Assembly: GCA_963763575.1 (NCBI GenBank)
Contig: CAVXPD010000008.1
Location: forward strand, 1-64,000
Source of the DNA: Bog-473 sp963763575
GTDB lineage: Bacteria > Actinomycetota > Acidimicrobiia > Acidimicrobiales > RAAP-2
Direction of reading: 5' to 3'
DNA length: 64,000 nucleotides
In this document: positions 1 through 10,215 of the stretch, piece after piece
Numbering within the stretch: position 1 is the first letter of the stretch
Layout: each line of letters starts with the position of its first letter
Notes under the pieces: model-generated
Told to the model about the DNA's origin: nothing
Seen by the model: only the letters and a program-made list of their open reading frames with translations
Database searches by the model: none
Made by a program: the position numbers and the translations under genes

Positions 1-112
1 CGCCTCGGCCAGCCGATCCACTGTGACGAGGCTCAAGGCCCTTCGCCACCGGTGGCGTGCAGGAAACGGTACCTGGAACTTGTCCAATGCGCTTAAGCGT
101 GTTCGACCGGCG

Positions 113-1011
113 TCAGGTCAGGGCTGCGGCGAGTGCTTTCACCTGTGAAGAGCGAAACGCCTGGGAGACTGCGGCCTTTGGTCGAATGTAGTCGAAACCG
201 TGAAACGCGCCCTCCACGATGTCCAGTTCACACTCCACGTCAGCCCCTCAAAGTGGCTCGCGTAAGCGAGGCCTTCTTGATAGAAGAGATCTAGCGTTCC
301 TACCCGATCCAGGCCGGGGTAGGCCGGATATGTCGTCATAGCGTGACGGGGCGGCAAGTCCACCGACTTCGACCGACCCAGGTGGATGTCCGTGTAGGAC
401 TGCCAACCGAAGCGGTTTGCCGCGTTGTTCCACAATCTGAACTTGTTCTCGTCGAGATCAGCACGGGCTGCCGTACGGTCATCGAGCATCGGATATTCCA
501 ACAGCTGAAAGGCGAGCTGCACCTCGCCGCGCTCACGCGCCAGCAACGCCACCGCAGCGGCGAGTCCGCCTCCAGCGCTTGCTCCGCCGACCACGATGCG
601 CGTCGGATCGACGTGCGGTTGACGGGCGAGCCAGGCCAGAGCGTCGTGACAGTCGTGCAGGGGGACAGGAAAGCGATGCTCAGGAGCTAGGCGGTACTCG
701 ACCGCGGCAACCACGATCCCGAGGCTCTCGGCGAAGTGGCGGCATAGTGCATCGTCCATAGCCGCTGTACCGATCACATAGCCGCCGCCATGAACCCAAA
801 GCAGCGCCGGTAGAGGTCGATCGCTTGACGCCGGTCTGTGCACCCGTACAGATATCGGACCCACGCCATCCACGCTGACGTCGCTCGTCGGTATTCTCGC
901 ATGTAACCCGGTGAACATCCGAACTGGCTTGAGCGTCCGCCGACTGACCGCAGCACGAGGCAGCCACCGGGCAACACGTCGAAGATCGGGGCGGAAGGCG
1001 TCGACAACCAT
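113..1011 (-). pseudogene. HSL-family esterase, frameshifted copy 1
   Basis: This is the counterpart of the intact esterase at 6147-7049. The N-terminal two thirds, including the HGGG oxyanion motif and the GASAGG nucleophile motif, read normally. Single-base losses near 250-400, for example C4 to C3 and G5 to G4 in the region 285-335, then shift the frame, so the Asp and His of the catalytic triad are no longer in frame. The product should be inactive if the sequence is right. The changes look like homopolymer contractions, so sequencing error is possible. Confidence 0.8.
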
Positions 1012-1309
1012 CGGCAGCGGAGATCAGCCCATCCGTCCAAAGCGGGCTACCTCGTCATTCTCCTCTCGCCCATGACCGGTTCGTCCTCACCGCTCCCGAA
1101 CCGATGGCAAGGATAGCGAACCCTAACGATTGGTCCGCAGCGGTAGGAGCCCGTTTGCTATGATTCACGACAGCAAAGTGGCACGTTCGACGTCCGCCTC
1201 GACCAACAAATATCAGGTACAGCCTGGCGAGGCGTCCTCTTGGCCCAGGCGAGCTTGAGGATGGTAAGCGGGGGAACACAAGCGCGCACGGGGGTGGGAA
1301 GCGGGCTAC

Positions 1310-2548
1310 ATGGGACGGCGAACACAGATCCGAGTAGTGCTGACAGCACTGGTCGCATTTCTCCCCGTGACGACCATTGTCATGGCACCGCGGGCGAGTG
1401 CGGCTCCGGCGCCCATCAAGATCGCGTTGATCACCGACCTCACTGGGCCCGGAGCTCCGATCTATTCCTCCTCTCCTTCCGGTTTCGACGCTCGCATCGG
1501 CCTCCAGAACGCCGAAGGCGGAGTGAATGGCCACAAGCTGGTCCCGCTCGTGATAGACGACCAGACGAGCCCGACTGCCGTCGCGACAGCGGTCCAGGAC
1601 ACGCTCTCGAAAGGGGCCTTGGGCATGGTCTCGACGAGCGGCGTCTTCTTCCTCGCCGCGAAGTACCCCCAGCAAGCTGGAGTGCCGGTCACCGGTTCGT
1701 ACAGCGACGGACCGGAGTGGGGTGAGCAGCCGTACACCAACATGTTCGCCTCCGATCTCGGCAGCATTAGCCCCACCTACCCGGTGAACACACTCGAGGG
1801 AAAGATCCTGAAGCATTATGGTGGCACCACGCTCGCGACCTATGGTTACAGCATCTCGCCCATGTCCTCTCAGGAGGCCGTCGCGACGGCACGTTCGTTT
1901 GAATACGCAGGAGGCAGAGTCGACTTGGTGGATACAAGCCTTCCCTTCGGCGCGGTGGACTTCACGACACTTGCCCTCGTCGCAAAGCAGAAGCACATAA
2001 ATGCTCTGTTCCCCACGATGGAGAACAGCTCCAACTACGCTTTGGCCACCGCACTGAAACAGGCAGGAGTGAAGATCAAAGCGGCTGTGTTTGCGACTGG
2101 ATACCAGCCGAGCGTCGTAAACTCCCCGGCATGGGCCGAGCTTCAGGGTGATTACTTCCTCTCGATCTTCCGCCCTTTCTCGGCTCCGAATGCCGGTACC
2201 AAAGAGATGTCGCTAGCGATGCAGAAGTACGCCCACTTCTCTAAGACGCAGTTCCCGACGTTCGGCCAATACGAAGGTTGGGCTGGGGCCGACCTGATGA
2301 TCAAAGGGCTCCAGATGGCAGGGATTGACCCAACGAACGCTGGCGTCATCAAAGCCCTGCGTGGACTCAAGTCCTACGACGCCAACGGTTTGCTTCCGAA
2401 CCCCATCAACTATTCGACTGTATTCGGCCACGACCCGCCGAAGCAGTGTGTCTGGGTTCTTCGGGCCCAAAAGTCCAGCTTCGTCCTCACTTCGCCCCAA
2501 CCGGTCTGCGGGACTGACATTCCCGGAACGTCCACCAAGGGCGCTTAG
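1310..2548 (+). CDS. ABC transporter substrate-binding protein, branched-chain amino acid type (copy 1)
   Basis: The 412-residue protein has a signal peptide (about residues 1-31, hydrophobic core 8-25, ASA-AP cleavage) followed by the Peripla_BP_6 fold start 'IKIALITDLTGPG'. Family members bind small solutes such as amino acids, amides or aromatic acids outside the membrane and hand them to a permease; no permease or ATPase lies nearby, so it would need to serve a transporter elsewhere. The ATG follows a GGTGGGAAG stretch. It differs from the copy at 7348 by Thr/Ala in 'QDTLSK'. It is transcribed away from the esterase on the other strand. The substrate is unknown; a link to the P450 pathway is inference. 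Confidence 0.85.
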   Translation: MGRRTQIRVVLTALVAFLPVTTIVMAPRASAAPAPIKIALITDLTGPGAPIYSSSPSGFDARIGLQNAEGGVNGHKLVPLVIDDQTSPTAVATAVQDTLSKGALGMVSTSGVFFLAAKYPQQAGVPVTGSYSDGPEWGEQPYTNMFASDLGSISPTYPVNTLEGKILKHYGGTTLATYGYSISPMSSQEAVATARSFEYAGGRVDLVDTSLPFGAVDFTTLALVAKQKHINALFPTMENSSNYALATALKQAGVKIKAAVFATGYQPSVVNSPAWAELQGDYFLSIFRPFSAPNAGTKEMSLAMQKYAHFSKTQFPTFGQYEGWAGADLMIKGLQMAGIDPTNAGVIKALRGLKSYDANGLLPNPINYSTVFGHDPPKQCVWVLRAQKSSFVLTSPQPVCGTDIPGTSTKGA

Positions 2549-2677
2549 CGGGCAAATCCGTCGGGCCTGTCGACATGCCGATCTGCAAGGACTCGCGTCC
2601 GCGTCGGAACGGAGTCAGTAGTACGCGACGGGCCGTTGTCCCATGCCCCGCCCGTATGTCGAGGACCCATGAGGAAT

Positions 2678-2695
2678 GCACCTTGCCGAAGGTGC
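2678..2695. terminator. Short hairpin downstream of the substrate-binding protein
   Basis: GCACCTT-GCCG-AAGGTGC forms a 7-bp stem with a tetraloop, and is repeated at 8717-8734 in copy 2. It lies in the gene-free stretch between the binding protein and the SDR remnant, where convergent transcription would need to stop. There is no clear T-tract, so the terminator role is inferred. Nothing else was seen in 2549-2863. Confidence 0.4.
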
Positions 2696-2863
2696 GTCCC
2701 ACTCCCGGCGATAGTTACTGACCCCCCGAAGATTTGCGTGTCGCCAGAGACATGTTTGGTCGCAAATCAGGCCGCCGCGAGATACCTGGCTGGGTAGTCC
2801 TCTGCTCGACCTCCTCGATGACTCGGTGTGTCCTCGAAGGTGGGGATGGCCTGAGGTTGCGTC

Positions 2864-2994
2864 TCGTAGCGGGGCGAACTCGTCGTCGATCGAACGGACC
2901 GCGGCGGTGACGTTCCACCCCGACGGGTGAGCTCGATGGTCGATGCGGTGCCCAGGCCTCCGGATGCGCCGGTGAGCAGGACGGTTCGGCTCAC
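2864..2994 (-). pseudogene. Short-chain dehydrogenase N-terminal remnant (copy 1)
   Basis: A GTG start opens with 'TVLLTGASGGLG', the NAD(P)-binding glycine motif of the SDR family, but the similarity stops after about 44 residues. One C is missing from a C-run relative to copy 2, which shifts the frame even earlier here. No catalytic YxxxK part is present downstream. Confidence 0.65.
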
Positions 2995-4167
2995 CCGGGC
3001 ACGCGGTCGAAGAGGAGCGGGAGGTGCCCGACCTGGCGGAGCAGCGGGGTGTACTGAGCTCGACACCGTCAGGGATGCGGTACTCAGGAATGCGCCGGTG
3101 CCACTCGCCAATGGCGACGCGGAGCTCGAGGCGGGCGAGGTGCGATCCCAGGCAGCGGTGGATCCCCCGGCCGAAGCCGAAGTGGCGGTTGACGTCACGC
3201 TTGAACTCGATGACGTCTGCTCGTTCGTGGACACGCTCGTCCGTGTTCGCGGAGCCGATCAGGCACACGACCTGGTTGCCTGCCTTGAGGGGGCAGCCAC
3301 TCAGTTCGACGTCCTCGGTGACGATGCGCGGGACGAAGGGGACCGGGGATTCGAAGCGCAGGAGCTCCTCGATTGCCGCTGGGAGTATCGCCGGGTCTTC
3401 CACGATGCGGCGGCGGAGCTCGGGCTGCCCAGCAAACCGGGCGTAGAAGCACGTGAGACCGTCGGTGACGGTATCGAGTCCGGCCACGACCATGAGCTGG
3501 CAGATGCCGAGGAGCTCCTCTTCGCTCAAGGGCTCGCTTCGATCTGGGCGTTGACAAGGTGCGTGAGGAGGTCGTCGCGCGGTACGCGTCGCCGCTCGGC
3601 GATGAGCCGGCGGAACCGCTCGTTCGCCCGTTCCTTGGCCTCGAGCAGGAACTCATTGATTCCTGGCCATGGAGGAAGTCGTGCTTCAGCTGCAGGAAGA
3701 AGTCGAGCTCATCGGACGGCAGGCCCATGAGGTCGAGGAAGACGCCGCACGGAAGCGGGACGGCGAACTCCTCGAGAAATCGCACTCGCCGCGTTCGATG
3801 AACCGGTCGATCAGTGCGTTCGCCCGCCGGGTGATGTCGGGCTCGAGCTGCTCATGGGCTTGGGACCGAAGAGCGGATCGAGCAGCCGCCGGTACTTCTT
3901 GTGCTCCGGCGGGTGGATGTTCTCTGGGATCATCGGGAACGGCGCCACCGCCGGTGGCAGGAAATCCGAGGAGAACAGCGCGGGGTTCTGGAGCACGTAC
4001 TCGATGTCGATGTGCTTGGCGATGAAGACGTTGCTCCGCTCGGATCCATACATGTCCGGTAACCGCATCACCGGGTTTGTGTCGCGCATCTGTCGGTAAT
4101 ACGCGTGTGGCGCCTTGGCGAACTCGGGCTGGAAGAGGGAGTCGAACTCGAAGACCGGCTGCTCCAT
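2991..4167 (-). pseudogene. Cytochrome P450, multiply frameshifted copy 1
   Basis: This matches the intact P450 at 9031-10215. The N-terminus (from ATG at 4167) reads for roughly 100 residues. After that the frame jumps several times: near 3850 (CAAGCTGCTTC lost a base), 3775, 3660 (ATTACTGACTTCC reduced to ATTGATTCC), 3540 and 3055. The I-helix 'AGLDT', the ExxR and the haem Cys motif are all recognisable but sit in different frames. It is non-functional as written. Confidence 0.85.
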
Positions 4168-4573
4168 CAGCCGGCGGGGTCGAGTCCGCTGTAGTCCTCG
4201 CCCGAAAGCATCTTCCCGACCAGGCCGGTGTCGAAGTAATCGGTCCAGCAGGTGATTTCGCGTAGCGCACCACGAAGGTGCCCATCACCGGCACGCCGTG
4301 GACGCTGCCGTCGAAACCGTTGATTATGTCGACCCGCTCGGTCAGCACAACCTCGCCGTCGCCAGCGATGTTTACCATCCGGTACTCGTAGGTGTCCGGG
4401 AACATCGCGAACTGGCCCGCCAGGTCGGCCAACACGTCCTCGACGCCTTCCTTCCCCGGCATCCCCGTGTTTTGGTACACGACGCCGTCGGCCAGGAACT
4501 CCCGGAGCGCCTCGGCGTCGCGCTTGCTCATCGCATCGCAGAACGCCTGCACCACATCGATTGGATCGGCCAC
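4167..4573 (-). pseudogene. Limonene-epoxide-hydrolase-like protein, frameshifted copy 1
   Basis: The frame from the GTG at 4573 (GAGGAGG Shine-Dalgarno just upstream) is intact through the 'ERVD' catalytic pair, then shifts around 4240-4270, losing the 'WTDYFD' Asp. The stop/start overlap with the P450 ATG (TGATG) is the same as in copy 2 (10215-10622). Confidence 0.8.
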
Positions 4574-4601
4574 CGCAACCTCCTCAGCTCGGGCCCGCAC
4601 G

Positions 4602-4630
4602 GACATACAGGCAGTATGTGGACCATACTG
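4602..4630. promoter_or_regulatory. TetR double operator (copy 1, one arm mismatch)
   Basis: This corresponds to 10651-10679. The left palindrome GACATAC-n5-GTATGTG has one mismatched arm base because C became G; the right palindrome CAGTATG-n5-CATACTG is still perfect. Confidence 0.6.
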
Positions 4631-4635
4631 GCCGC

Positions 4636-5270
4636 ATGGCATCCGGTCAACGAGACAGCGGGACGGTGCGCAAGCCGCCCTCGGTCGCCGTCGCCGAGCA
4701 CGCCGAAGCCACCCGCAACACGCTCGTCGCTGCCGCCCGCCAGCTCTTCGTCGACCGCGGCTACCACGACACCAGCAGGAGGAGGTCGTCGCACTCGCCG
4801 CCGTCGGCACCCGTGGCGCGCTCTACCACCACTTCGCCGACAAGCGCGCCCTGCTCGTCGCCGTGTTCGAAGCAGTAGAGGAGGACCTCGTCGTCGCCGC
4901 CGGCGCTCACCTCGTCGAGGCACCACCGCTCGACATGCTCCGAAACGGGCTCCTCGGGTTCCTCGACGCATCCCTGACCCCCGAGGTCCAACGCATCCTC
5001 CTCATCGACGGCCCCGCCGTCCTCGGCTGGCAGGAGTGGCGCGCCGTCGAAGCGCGCTACGGCCTCGGCGGAATCCAAGTCATGCTCGAGCTGGCCGTCG
5101 CTGACGGCTCGCTCGCCGTGCAACCACTCGAAGTCATGGCCCACCTCCTACTCGCGACCGCCGACGAGGCAGCCCTCTACATCGCCAACGCGGAGGAACC
5201 CCGAGCAGCCCGCGACCAAGCCGTCGCCGCGATCGACCGGCTGCTCGCCGGGCTCCGACGCAGTACGTAG
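4636..5270 (+). pseudogene. TetR-family regulator, frameshifted copy 1
   Basis: The ATG and N-terminal HTH start match the regulator at 10685. A base is lost near 4778 (CAGCACGGAGGAG reduced to CAGCAGGAGGAG), which breaks the HTH, after which the rest of the 211-residue protein reads in another frame to the stop at 5270. DNA binding would be lost. Confidence 0.8.
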
Positions 5271-5556
5271 CAGCGCACGTTCAGACGGACTCCGGGTGCC
5301 CCTGCTCGGCCCGAAGGGTTCTCGGGCGCTGACATGGTTCATTGGTGGTCTCTTCGCGAGCGCAGACTGCCCGTTCTGCGGTTCCGCACCAATCCTGTAT
5401 TGCCGGATTACCGCTCGGGTACGGGTGCCCCCGTTGTACGTGCCGTACGGGGCGACCCAGTAACGGGTCCACCCGAGCCGGTTTGTGACGGATGCCTCGC
5501 GTATCCGCCGGACCCAGTTGCCAGAGGCGAGCGGACCGTGAAATGGATGCAGGGAC

Positions 5557-6029
5557 GCAACCAGGCCGGCCACAGTGGCCGGCCGACTCCATCGTGATCT
5601 CCGCGTTCAACCCGGCTTGTCAAGGGCCCGGTGCGGCCTCCGCTTCGCTCCGTGTCCTGCCTGAGCCTTCGGCTTGCCCTCTTGACCAGCCTCGTCGTTC
5701 TGGGTTGCGTTTTCATCGAGCCTCAGCACAGTCGGTGTGGGGACCGCCGCAAAATTGTCGGGATAGACGTGGAGATCGTTGCCATGGACGTGGAGATCCC
5801 GCTGCTGAGTCCGCGGTTACTCCGCGCTAAGACGGCGGATCTATCCCAACTTCATCCCGACAATTGGGTCCCAGCCCGTCCCGCCGAGTCCCGAAGCGTC
5901 TCACCCTCAAAATTGCGCGAGGCCGATGAGCAGGCAAGTTGGCACTCAGCGGGACGCATCGGGACAGAAAGAGATTTTCCTGAGCGCCCTGATAATGCTG
6001 AGGTCGCTGGTTCGATTCCAGCTAGCCCC
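5557..6029 (+). repeat. Right att module 1 (tRNA-Ile 3' fragment with arm DNA)
   Basis: The core, 5989-6029, is the 3' part of a tRNA-Ile(GAT) gene: anticodon loop CTGATAA, T-arm GCTGG-TTCGATT-CCAGC and acceptor strand TAGCCCC. It has no matching 5' half. The arm upstream holds a perfect hairpin GGCCGGCCA-CAG-TGGCCGGCC (5564-5584), a longer imperfect hairpin beginning TCAAGGGC and closing GCCCTCTTGA (about 5619-5690), and TCCCAAC/GGGAC motifs. 5271-5556 holds no convincing gene. Confidence 0.8.
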
Positions 6030-6146
6030 GGGCGCGCCTCGGCCAGCCGATCCACTGTGACGAGGCTCAAGACCCTTCGCCACCGGTGGCGTGCAGGAAA
6101 CGGTACCTGGAACTTGTCCAATGCGCTTAAGCGTGTTCGACCGGCG

Positions 6147-7049
6147 TCAGGTCAGGGCTGCGGCGAGTGCTTTCACCTGTGAAGAGCGAAACGCCTGGGA
6201 GACTGCGGCCTTTGGTCGAATGTAGTCGAAACCGTGAAACGCGCCCTCCACGATGTCCAGTTCACACTCCACGTCAGCCCCTCGAAGTCGGCTCGCGTAA
6301 GCGAGGCCTTCTTGATAGAAGAGATCTAGCGTTCCTACCCCGATCCAGGCCGGGGGTAGGCCGGATATGTCGTCATAGCGTGACGGGGCGGCAAGTCCAC
6401 CGACTTCGACCGACCCAGGTGGATGTCCCGTGTAGGACTGCCAACCGAAGCGGTTTGCCGCGTTGTTCCACAATCTGAACTTGCTCTCGTCGAGATCAGC
6501 ACGGGCTGCCGTACGGTCATCGAGCATCGGATATTCCAACAGCTGAAAGGCGAGCTGCACCTCGCCGCGCTCACGCGCCAGCAACGCCACCGCAGCGGCG
6601 AGTCCGCCTCCAGCGCTTGCTCCGCCGACCGCGATGCGCGTCGGATCGACGTGCGGTTGACGGGCGAGCCAGGCCAGAGCGTCGTGACAGTCGTGCAGGG
6701 GGACAGGAAAGCGATGCTCAGGAGCTAGGCGGTACTCGACCGCGGCAACCACGATCCCGAGGCTCTCGGCGAAGTGGCGGCATAGTGCATCGTCCATAGC
6801 CGCTGTACCGATCACATAGCCGCCGCCATGAACCCAAAGCAGCGCCGGTAGAGGTCGATCGCTTGACGCCGGTCTGTGCACCCGTACAGATATCGGACCC
6901 ACGCCATCCACGCTGACGTCGCTCGTCGGTATTCTCGCATGTAACCCGGTGAACATCCGAACTGGCTTGAGCGTCCGCCGACTGACCGCAGCACGAGGCA
7001 GCCACCGGGCAACACGTCGAAGATCGGGGTGGAAGGCGTCGACAACCAT
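6147..7049 (-). CDS. HSL-family alpha/beta hydrolase (esterase/lipase), intact copy
   Basis: The 300-residue enzyme is the usual length for hormone-sensitive-lipase-type esterases. It has the HGGG oxyanion motif at 74-77, the GASAG nucleophile elbow with Ser145, Asp242 in 'GTLDLF' and His272 in 'GAFHGFD', a full catalytic triad. It lacks a signal peptide, so it probably acts in the cytoplasm on short acyl esters or lactones. It is divergently placed to the substrate-binding protein at 7348 with about 300 bp between. A role in opening an ester or lactone made in the P450/epoxide-hydrolase pathway is inference. Confidence 0.9.
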   Translation of the reverse strand: MVVDAFHPDLRRVARWLPRAAVSRRTLKPVRMFTGLHARIPTSDVSVDGVGPISVRVHRPASSDRPLPALLWVHGGGYVIGTAAMDDALCRHFAESLGIVVAAVEYRLAPEHRFPVPLHDCHDALAWLARQPHVDPTRIAVGGASAGGGLAAAVALLARERGEVQLAFQLLEYPMLDDRTAARADLDESKFRLWNNAANRFGWQSYTGHPPGSVEVGGLAAPSRYDDISGLPPAWIGVGTLDLFYQEGLAYASRLRGADVECELDIVEGAFHGFDYIRPKAAVSQAFRSSQVKALAAALT

Positions 7050-7347
7050 CGGCAGCGGAGATCAGCCCATCCGTCCAAAGCGGGCTACCTCGTCATTCTC
7101 CTCTCGCCCATGACCGGTTCGTCCTCACCGCTCCCGAACCGATGGCAAGGATAGCGAACCCTAACGATTGGTCCGCAGCGGTAGGAGCCCGTTTGCTATG
7201 ATTCACGACAGCAAAGTGGCACGTTCGACGTCCGCCTCGACCAACAAATATCAGGTACAGCCTGGCGAGGCGTCCTCTTGGCCCAGGCGAGCTTGAGGAT
7301 GGTAAGCGGGGGAACACAAGCGCGCACGGGGGTGGGAAGCGGGCTAC

Positions 7348-8586
7348 ATGGGACGGCGAACACAGATCCGAGTAGTGCTGACAGCACTGGTCGCATTTCT
7401 CCCCGTGACGACCATTGTCATGGCACCGCGGGCGAGTGCGGCTCCGGCGCCCATCAAGATCGCGTTGATCACCGACCTCACTGGGCCCGGAGCTCCGATC
7501 TATTCCTCCTCTCCTTCCGGTTTCGACGCTCGCATCGGCCTCCAGAACGCCGAAGGCGGAGTGAATGGCCACAAGCTGGTCCCGCTCGTGATAGACGACC
7601 AGACGAGCCCGACTGCCGTCGCGACAGCGGTCCAGGACGCGCTCTCGAAAGGGGCCTTGGGCATGGTCTCGACGAGCGGCGTCTTCTTCCTCGCCGCGAA
7701 GTACCCCCAGCAAGCTGGAGTGCCGGTCACCGGTTCGTACAGCGACGGACCGGAATGGGGTGAGCAGCCGTACACCAACATGTTCGCCTCCGATCTCGGC
7801 AGCATTAGCCCCACCTACCCGGTGAACACACTCGAGGGAAAGATCCTGAAGCATTATGGTGGCACCACGCTCGCGACCTATGGTTACAGCATCTCGCCCA
7901 TGTCCTCTCAGGAGGCCGTCGCGACGGCACGTTCGTTTGAATACGCAGGAGGCAGAGTCGACTTGGTGGATACAAGCCTTCCCTTCGGCGCGGTGGACTT
8001 CACGACACTTGCCCTCGTCGCAAAGCAGAAGCACATAAATGCTCTGTTCCCCACGATGGAGAACAGCTCCAACTACGCTTTGGCCACCGCACTGAAACAG
8101 GCAGGAGTGAAGATCAAAGCGGCTGTGTTTGCGACTGGATACCAGCCGAGCGTCGTAAACTCCCCGGCATGGGCCGAGCTTCAGGGTGATTACTTCCTCT
8201 CGATCTTCCGCCCTTTCTCGGCTCCGAATGCCGGTACCAAAGAGATGTCGCTAGCGATGCAGAAGTACGCCCACTTCTCTAAGACGCAGTTCCCGACGTT
8301 CGGCCAATACGAAGGTTGGGCTGGGGCCGACCTGATGATCAAAGGGCTCCAGATGGCAGGGATTGACCCAACGAACGCTGGCGTCATCAAAGCCCTGCGT
8401 GGACTCAAGTCCTACGACGCCAACGGTTTGCTTCCGAACCCCATCAACTATTCGACTGTATTCGGCCACGACCCGCCGAAGCAGTGTGTCTGGGTTCTTC
8501 GGGCCCAAAAGTCCAGCTTCGTCCTCACTTCGCCCCAACCGGTCTGCGGGACTGACATTCCCGGAACGTCCACCAAGGGCGCTTAG
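7348..8586 (+). CDS. ABC transporter substrate-binding protein, branched-chain amino acid type (copy 2)
   Basis: This is the 412-residue duplicate of 1310-2548, with the same signal peptide and Peripla_BP_6 domain; residue 98 or so is Ala rather than Thr. It is the only gene of the cassette that is intact in both copies. A long open frame on the opposite strand (7093-8034, 313 codons) is just a G/C-bias shadow. A hairpin at 8717-8734 lies downstream, and 8587-8902 carries no gene. Confidence 0.85.
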   Translation: MGRRTQIRVVLTALVAFLPVTTIVMAPRASAAPAPIKIALITDLTGPGAPIYSSSPSGFDARIGLQNAEGGVNGHKLVPLVIDDQTSPTAVATAVQDALSKGALGMVSTSGVFFLAAKYPQQAGVPVTGSYSDGPEWGEQPYTNMFASDLGSISPTYPVNTLEGKILKHYGGTTLATYGYSISPMSSQEAVATARSFEYAGGRVDLVDTSLPFGAVDFTTLALVAKQKHINALFPTMENSSNYALATALKQAGVKIKAAVFATGYQPSVVNSPAWAELQGDYFLSIFRPFSAPNAGTKEMSLAMQKYAHFSKTQFPTFGQYEGWAGADLMIKGLQMAGIDPTNAGVIKALRGLKSYDANGLLPNPINYSTVFGHDPPKQCVWVLRAQKSSFVLTSPQPVCGTDIPGTSTKGA

Positions 8587-8902
8587 CGGGCAAATCCGTC
8601 GGGCCTGTCGACATGCCGATCTGCAAGGACTCGCGTCCGCGTCGGAACGGAGTCAGTAGTAACGCGACGGGCCGTTGTCCCATGCCCCGCCCGTATGTCG
8701 AGGACCCATGAGGAATGCACCTTGCCGAAGGTGCGTCCCACTCCCGGCGATAGTTACTGACCCCCCGAAGATTTGCGTGTCGCCAGAGACATGTTTGGTC
8801 GCAAATCAGGCCGCCGCGAGATACCTGGCTGGGTAGTCCTCTGCTCGACCTCCTCGATGACTCGGGGTGTCCTCGAAGGTGGGGATGGCCTGAGGTTGCG
8901 TC

Positions 8903-9034
8903 TCGTAGCGGGGCGAACTCGTCGTCGATCGAACGGACCGCGGCGGTGACGTTCCACCCCCGACGGGTGAGCTCGATGGTCGATGCGGTGCCCAGGCCTC
9001 CGGATGCGCCGGTGAGCAGGACGGTTCGGCTCAC
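8903..9034 (-). pseudogene. Short-chain dehydrogenase N-terminal remnant (copy 2)
   Basis: A GTG start overlaps the P450 stop by 4 bases (GTGA), so it was translationally coupled as the last gene of the operon. The first 44 residues show the SDR Rossmann motif TGASGGLG and continue to 'SIDDEFAPLR', then similarity ends. The remaining 200 residues of a normal SDR are missing, so the cassette seems to have captured only the gene's start. Confidence 0.65.
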
Positions 9035-10215
9035 CCGGGCACGCGGTCGAAGAGGAGCGGGAGGTGCCCGACCTGGCGGAGCAGCGGGGTGTACTCGAGC
9101 TCGACACCGTCAGGGATGCGGTACTCAGGAATGCGCCGGTGCCACTCGCCAATGGCGACGCGGAGCTCGAGGCGGGCGAGGTGCGATCCCAGGCAGCGGT
9201 GGATCCCCCGGCCGAAGCCGAAGTGGCGGTTGACGTCACGCTTGAACTCGATGACGTCTGCTCGTTCGTGGACGCGCTCGTCCGTGTTCGCGGAGCCGAT
9301 CAGGCACACGACCTGGTTGCCTGCCTTGAGGGGGCAGCCACTCAGTTCGACGTCCTCGGTGACGATGCGCGGGACGAAGGGGACCGGGGATTCGAAGCGC
9401 AGGAGCTCCTCGATTGCCGCTGGGAGTATCGCCGGGTCTTCCACGATGCGGCGGCGGAGCTCGGGCTGCCCGGCAAACCGGGCGTAGAAGCACGTGAGAC
9501 CGTCGGTGACGGTGTCGAGTCCGGCCACGACCATGAGCTGGCAGATGCCGAGGAGCTCCTCTTCGGTCAAGGGCTCGCTTTCGATCTGGGCGTTGACAAG
9601 GTGCGTGAGGAGGTCGTGGCGCGGATCGCGTCGCCGCTCGGCGATGAGCCGGCGGAACCGCTCGTTCGCCCGTTCCTTGGCCTCGAGCAGGAACTCATTA
9701 CTGACTTCCTGGCCATGGAGGAAGTCGTGCTTCAGCTGCAGGAAGAAGTCGAGCTCATCGGACGGCAGGCCCATGAGGTCGAGGAAGACGCCGCACGGAA
9801 GCGGGACGGCGAACTCCTGCGCGAAATCGCACTCGCCGCGTTCGATGAACCGGTCGATCAGTGCGTTGGCCCGCCGGGTGATGTCGGGCTCAAGCTGCTT
9901 CATGGGCTTGGGACCGAAGAGCGGATCGAGCAGCCGCCGGTACTTCTTGTGCTCCGGCGGGTCGATGTTCTCTGGGATCATCGGGAACGGCGCCACCTCC
10001 GGTGGCAGGAAGTCCGAGGAGAACAGCGCGGGGTTCTGGAGCACGTACTCGATGTCGATGTGCTTGGCGATGAAGACGTTGCTCCGCTCGGATCCATACA
10101 TGTCCGGTAACCGCATCACCGGGTTTGTGTCGCGCATCTGTCGGTAATACGCGTGTGGCGCCTTGGCGAACTCGGGCTGGAGGAGGGAGTCGAACTCGAA
10201 GACCGGCTGCTCCAT
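9031..10215 (-). CDS. Cytochrome P450 (soluble bacterial type)
   Basis: The 394-residue length is typical of soluble actinobacterial P450s. The I-helix oxygen-binding motif AGLDT lies at 231-235, the ExxR pair at Glu270/Arg273 ('EELLR'), and the haem-binding loop FGFGRGIHRCLG near 332-343 with Cys341 as the iron ligand. It should be a cytoplasmic monooxygenase that needs a ferredoxin and reductase, neither of which is adjacent. Its start overlaps the stop of the epoxide hydrolase gene (TGATG), so the two are coupled. Pairing with an epoxide hydrolase suggests epoxidation of an alkene, perhaps a terpene, but the substrate cannot be read from sequence. Confidence 0.93.
   Translation of the reverse strand: MEQPVFEFDSLLQPEFAKAPHAYYRQMRDTNPVMRLPDMYGSERSNVFIAKHIDIEYVLQNPALFSSDFLPPEVAPFPMIPENIDPPEHKKYRRLLDPLFGPKPMKQLEPDITRRANALIDRFIERGECDFAQEFAVPLPCGVFLDLMGLPSDELDFFLQLKHDFLHGQEVSNEFLLEAKERANERFRRLIAERRRDPRHDLLTHLVNAQIESEPLTEEELLGICQLMVVAGLDTVTDGLTCFYARFAGQPELRRRIVEDPAILPAAIEELLRFESPVPFVPRIVTEDVELSGCPLKAGNQVVCLIGSANTDERVHERADVIEFKRDVNRHFGFGRGIHRCLGSHLARLELRVAIGEWHRRIPEYRIPDGVELEYTPLLRQVGHLPLLFDRVPG

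Noticed and set aside
1055..1996. 313-codon open frame antisense to the substrate-binding protein (also 7093-8034)
   Set aside because: It is conserved only because the cassette is duplicated, has shadow-like Arg/Gly/Ser-rich composition, and lies opposite a clear signal-peptide protein.
5148..5573. 141-codon minus frame downstream of tetR (also 11198-11623), possible integrase remnant
   Set aside because: It overlaps the tetR 3' end antisense and shows no tyrosine or serine recombinase motifs.
5989..6029. Complete tRNA-Ile gene
   Set aside because: The 5' acceptor strand, D-arm and 5' side of the anticodon stem are missing in all six copies, so these are 3' fragments.
5631..6182. Open frames through the att modules containing 'AEVAGSIPASP' (also near 12050, 29240, 34620, 37980)
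   Set aside because: That peptide is the typical false translation of a tRNA T-arm and 3' end; the DNA is a tRNA fragment and not protein coding.
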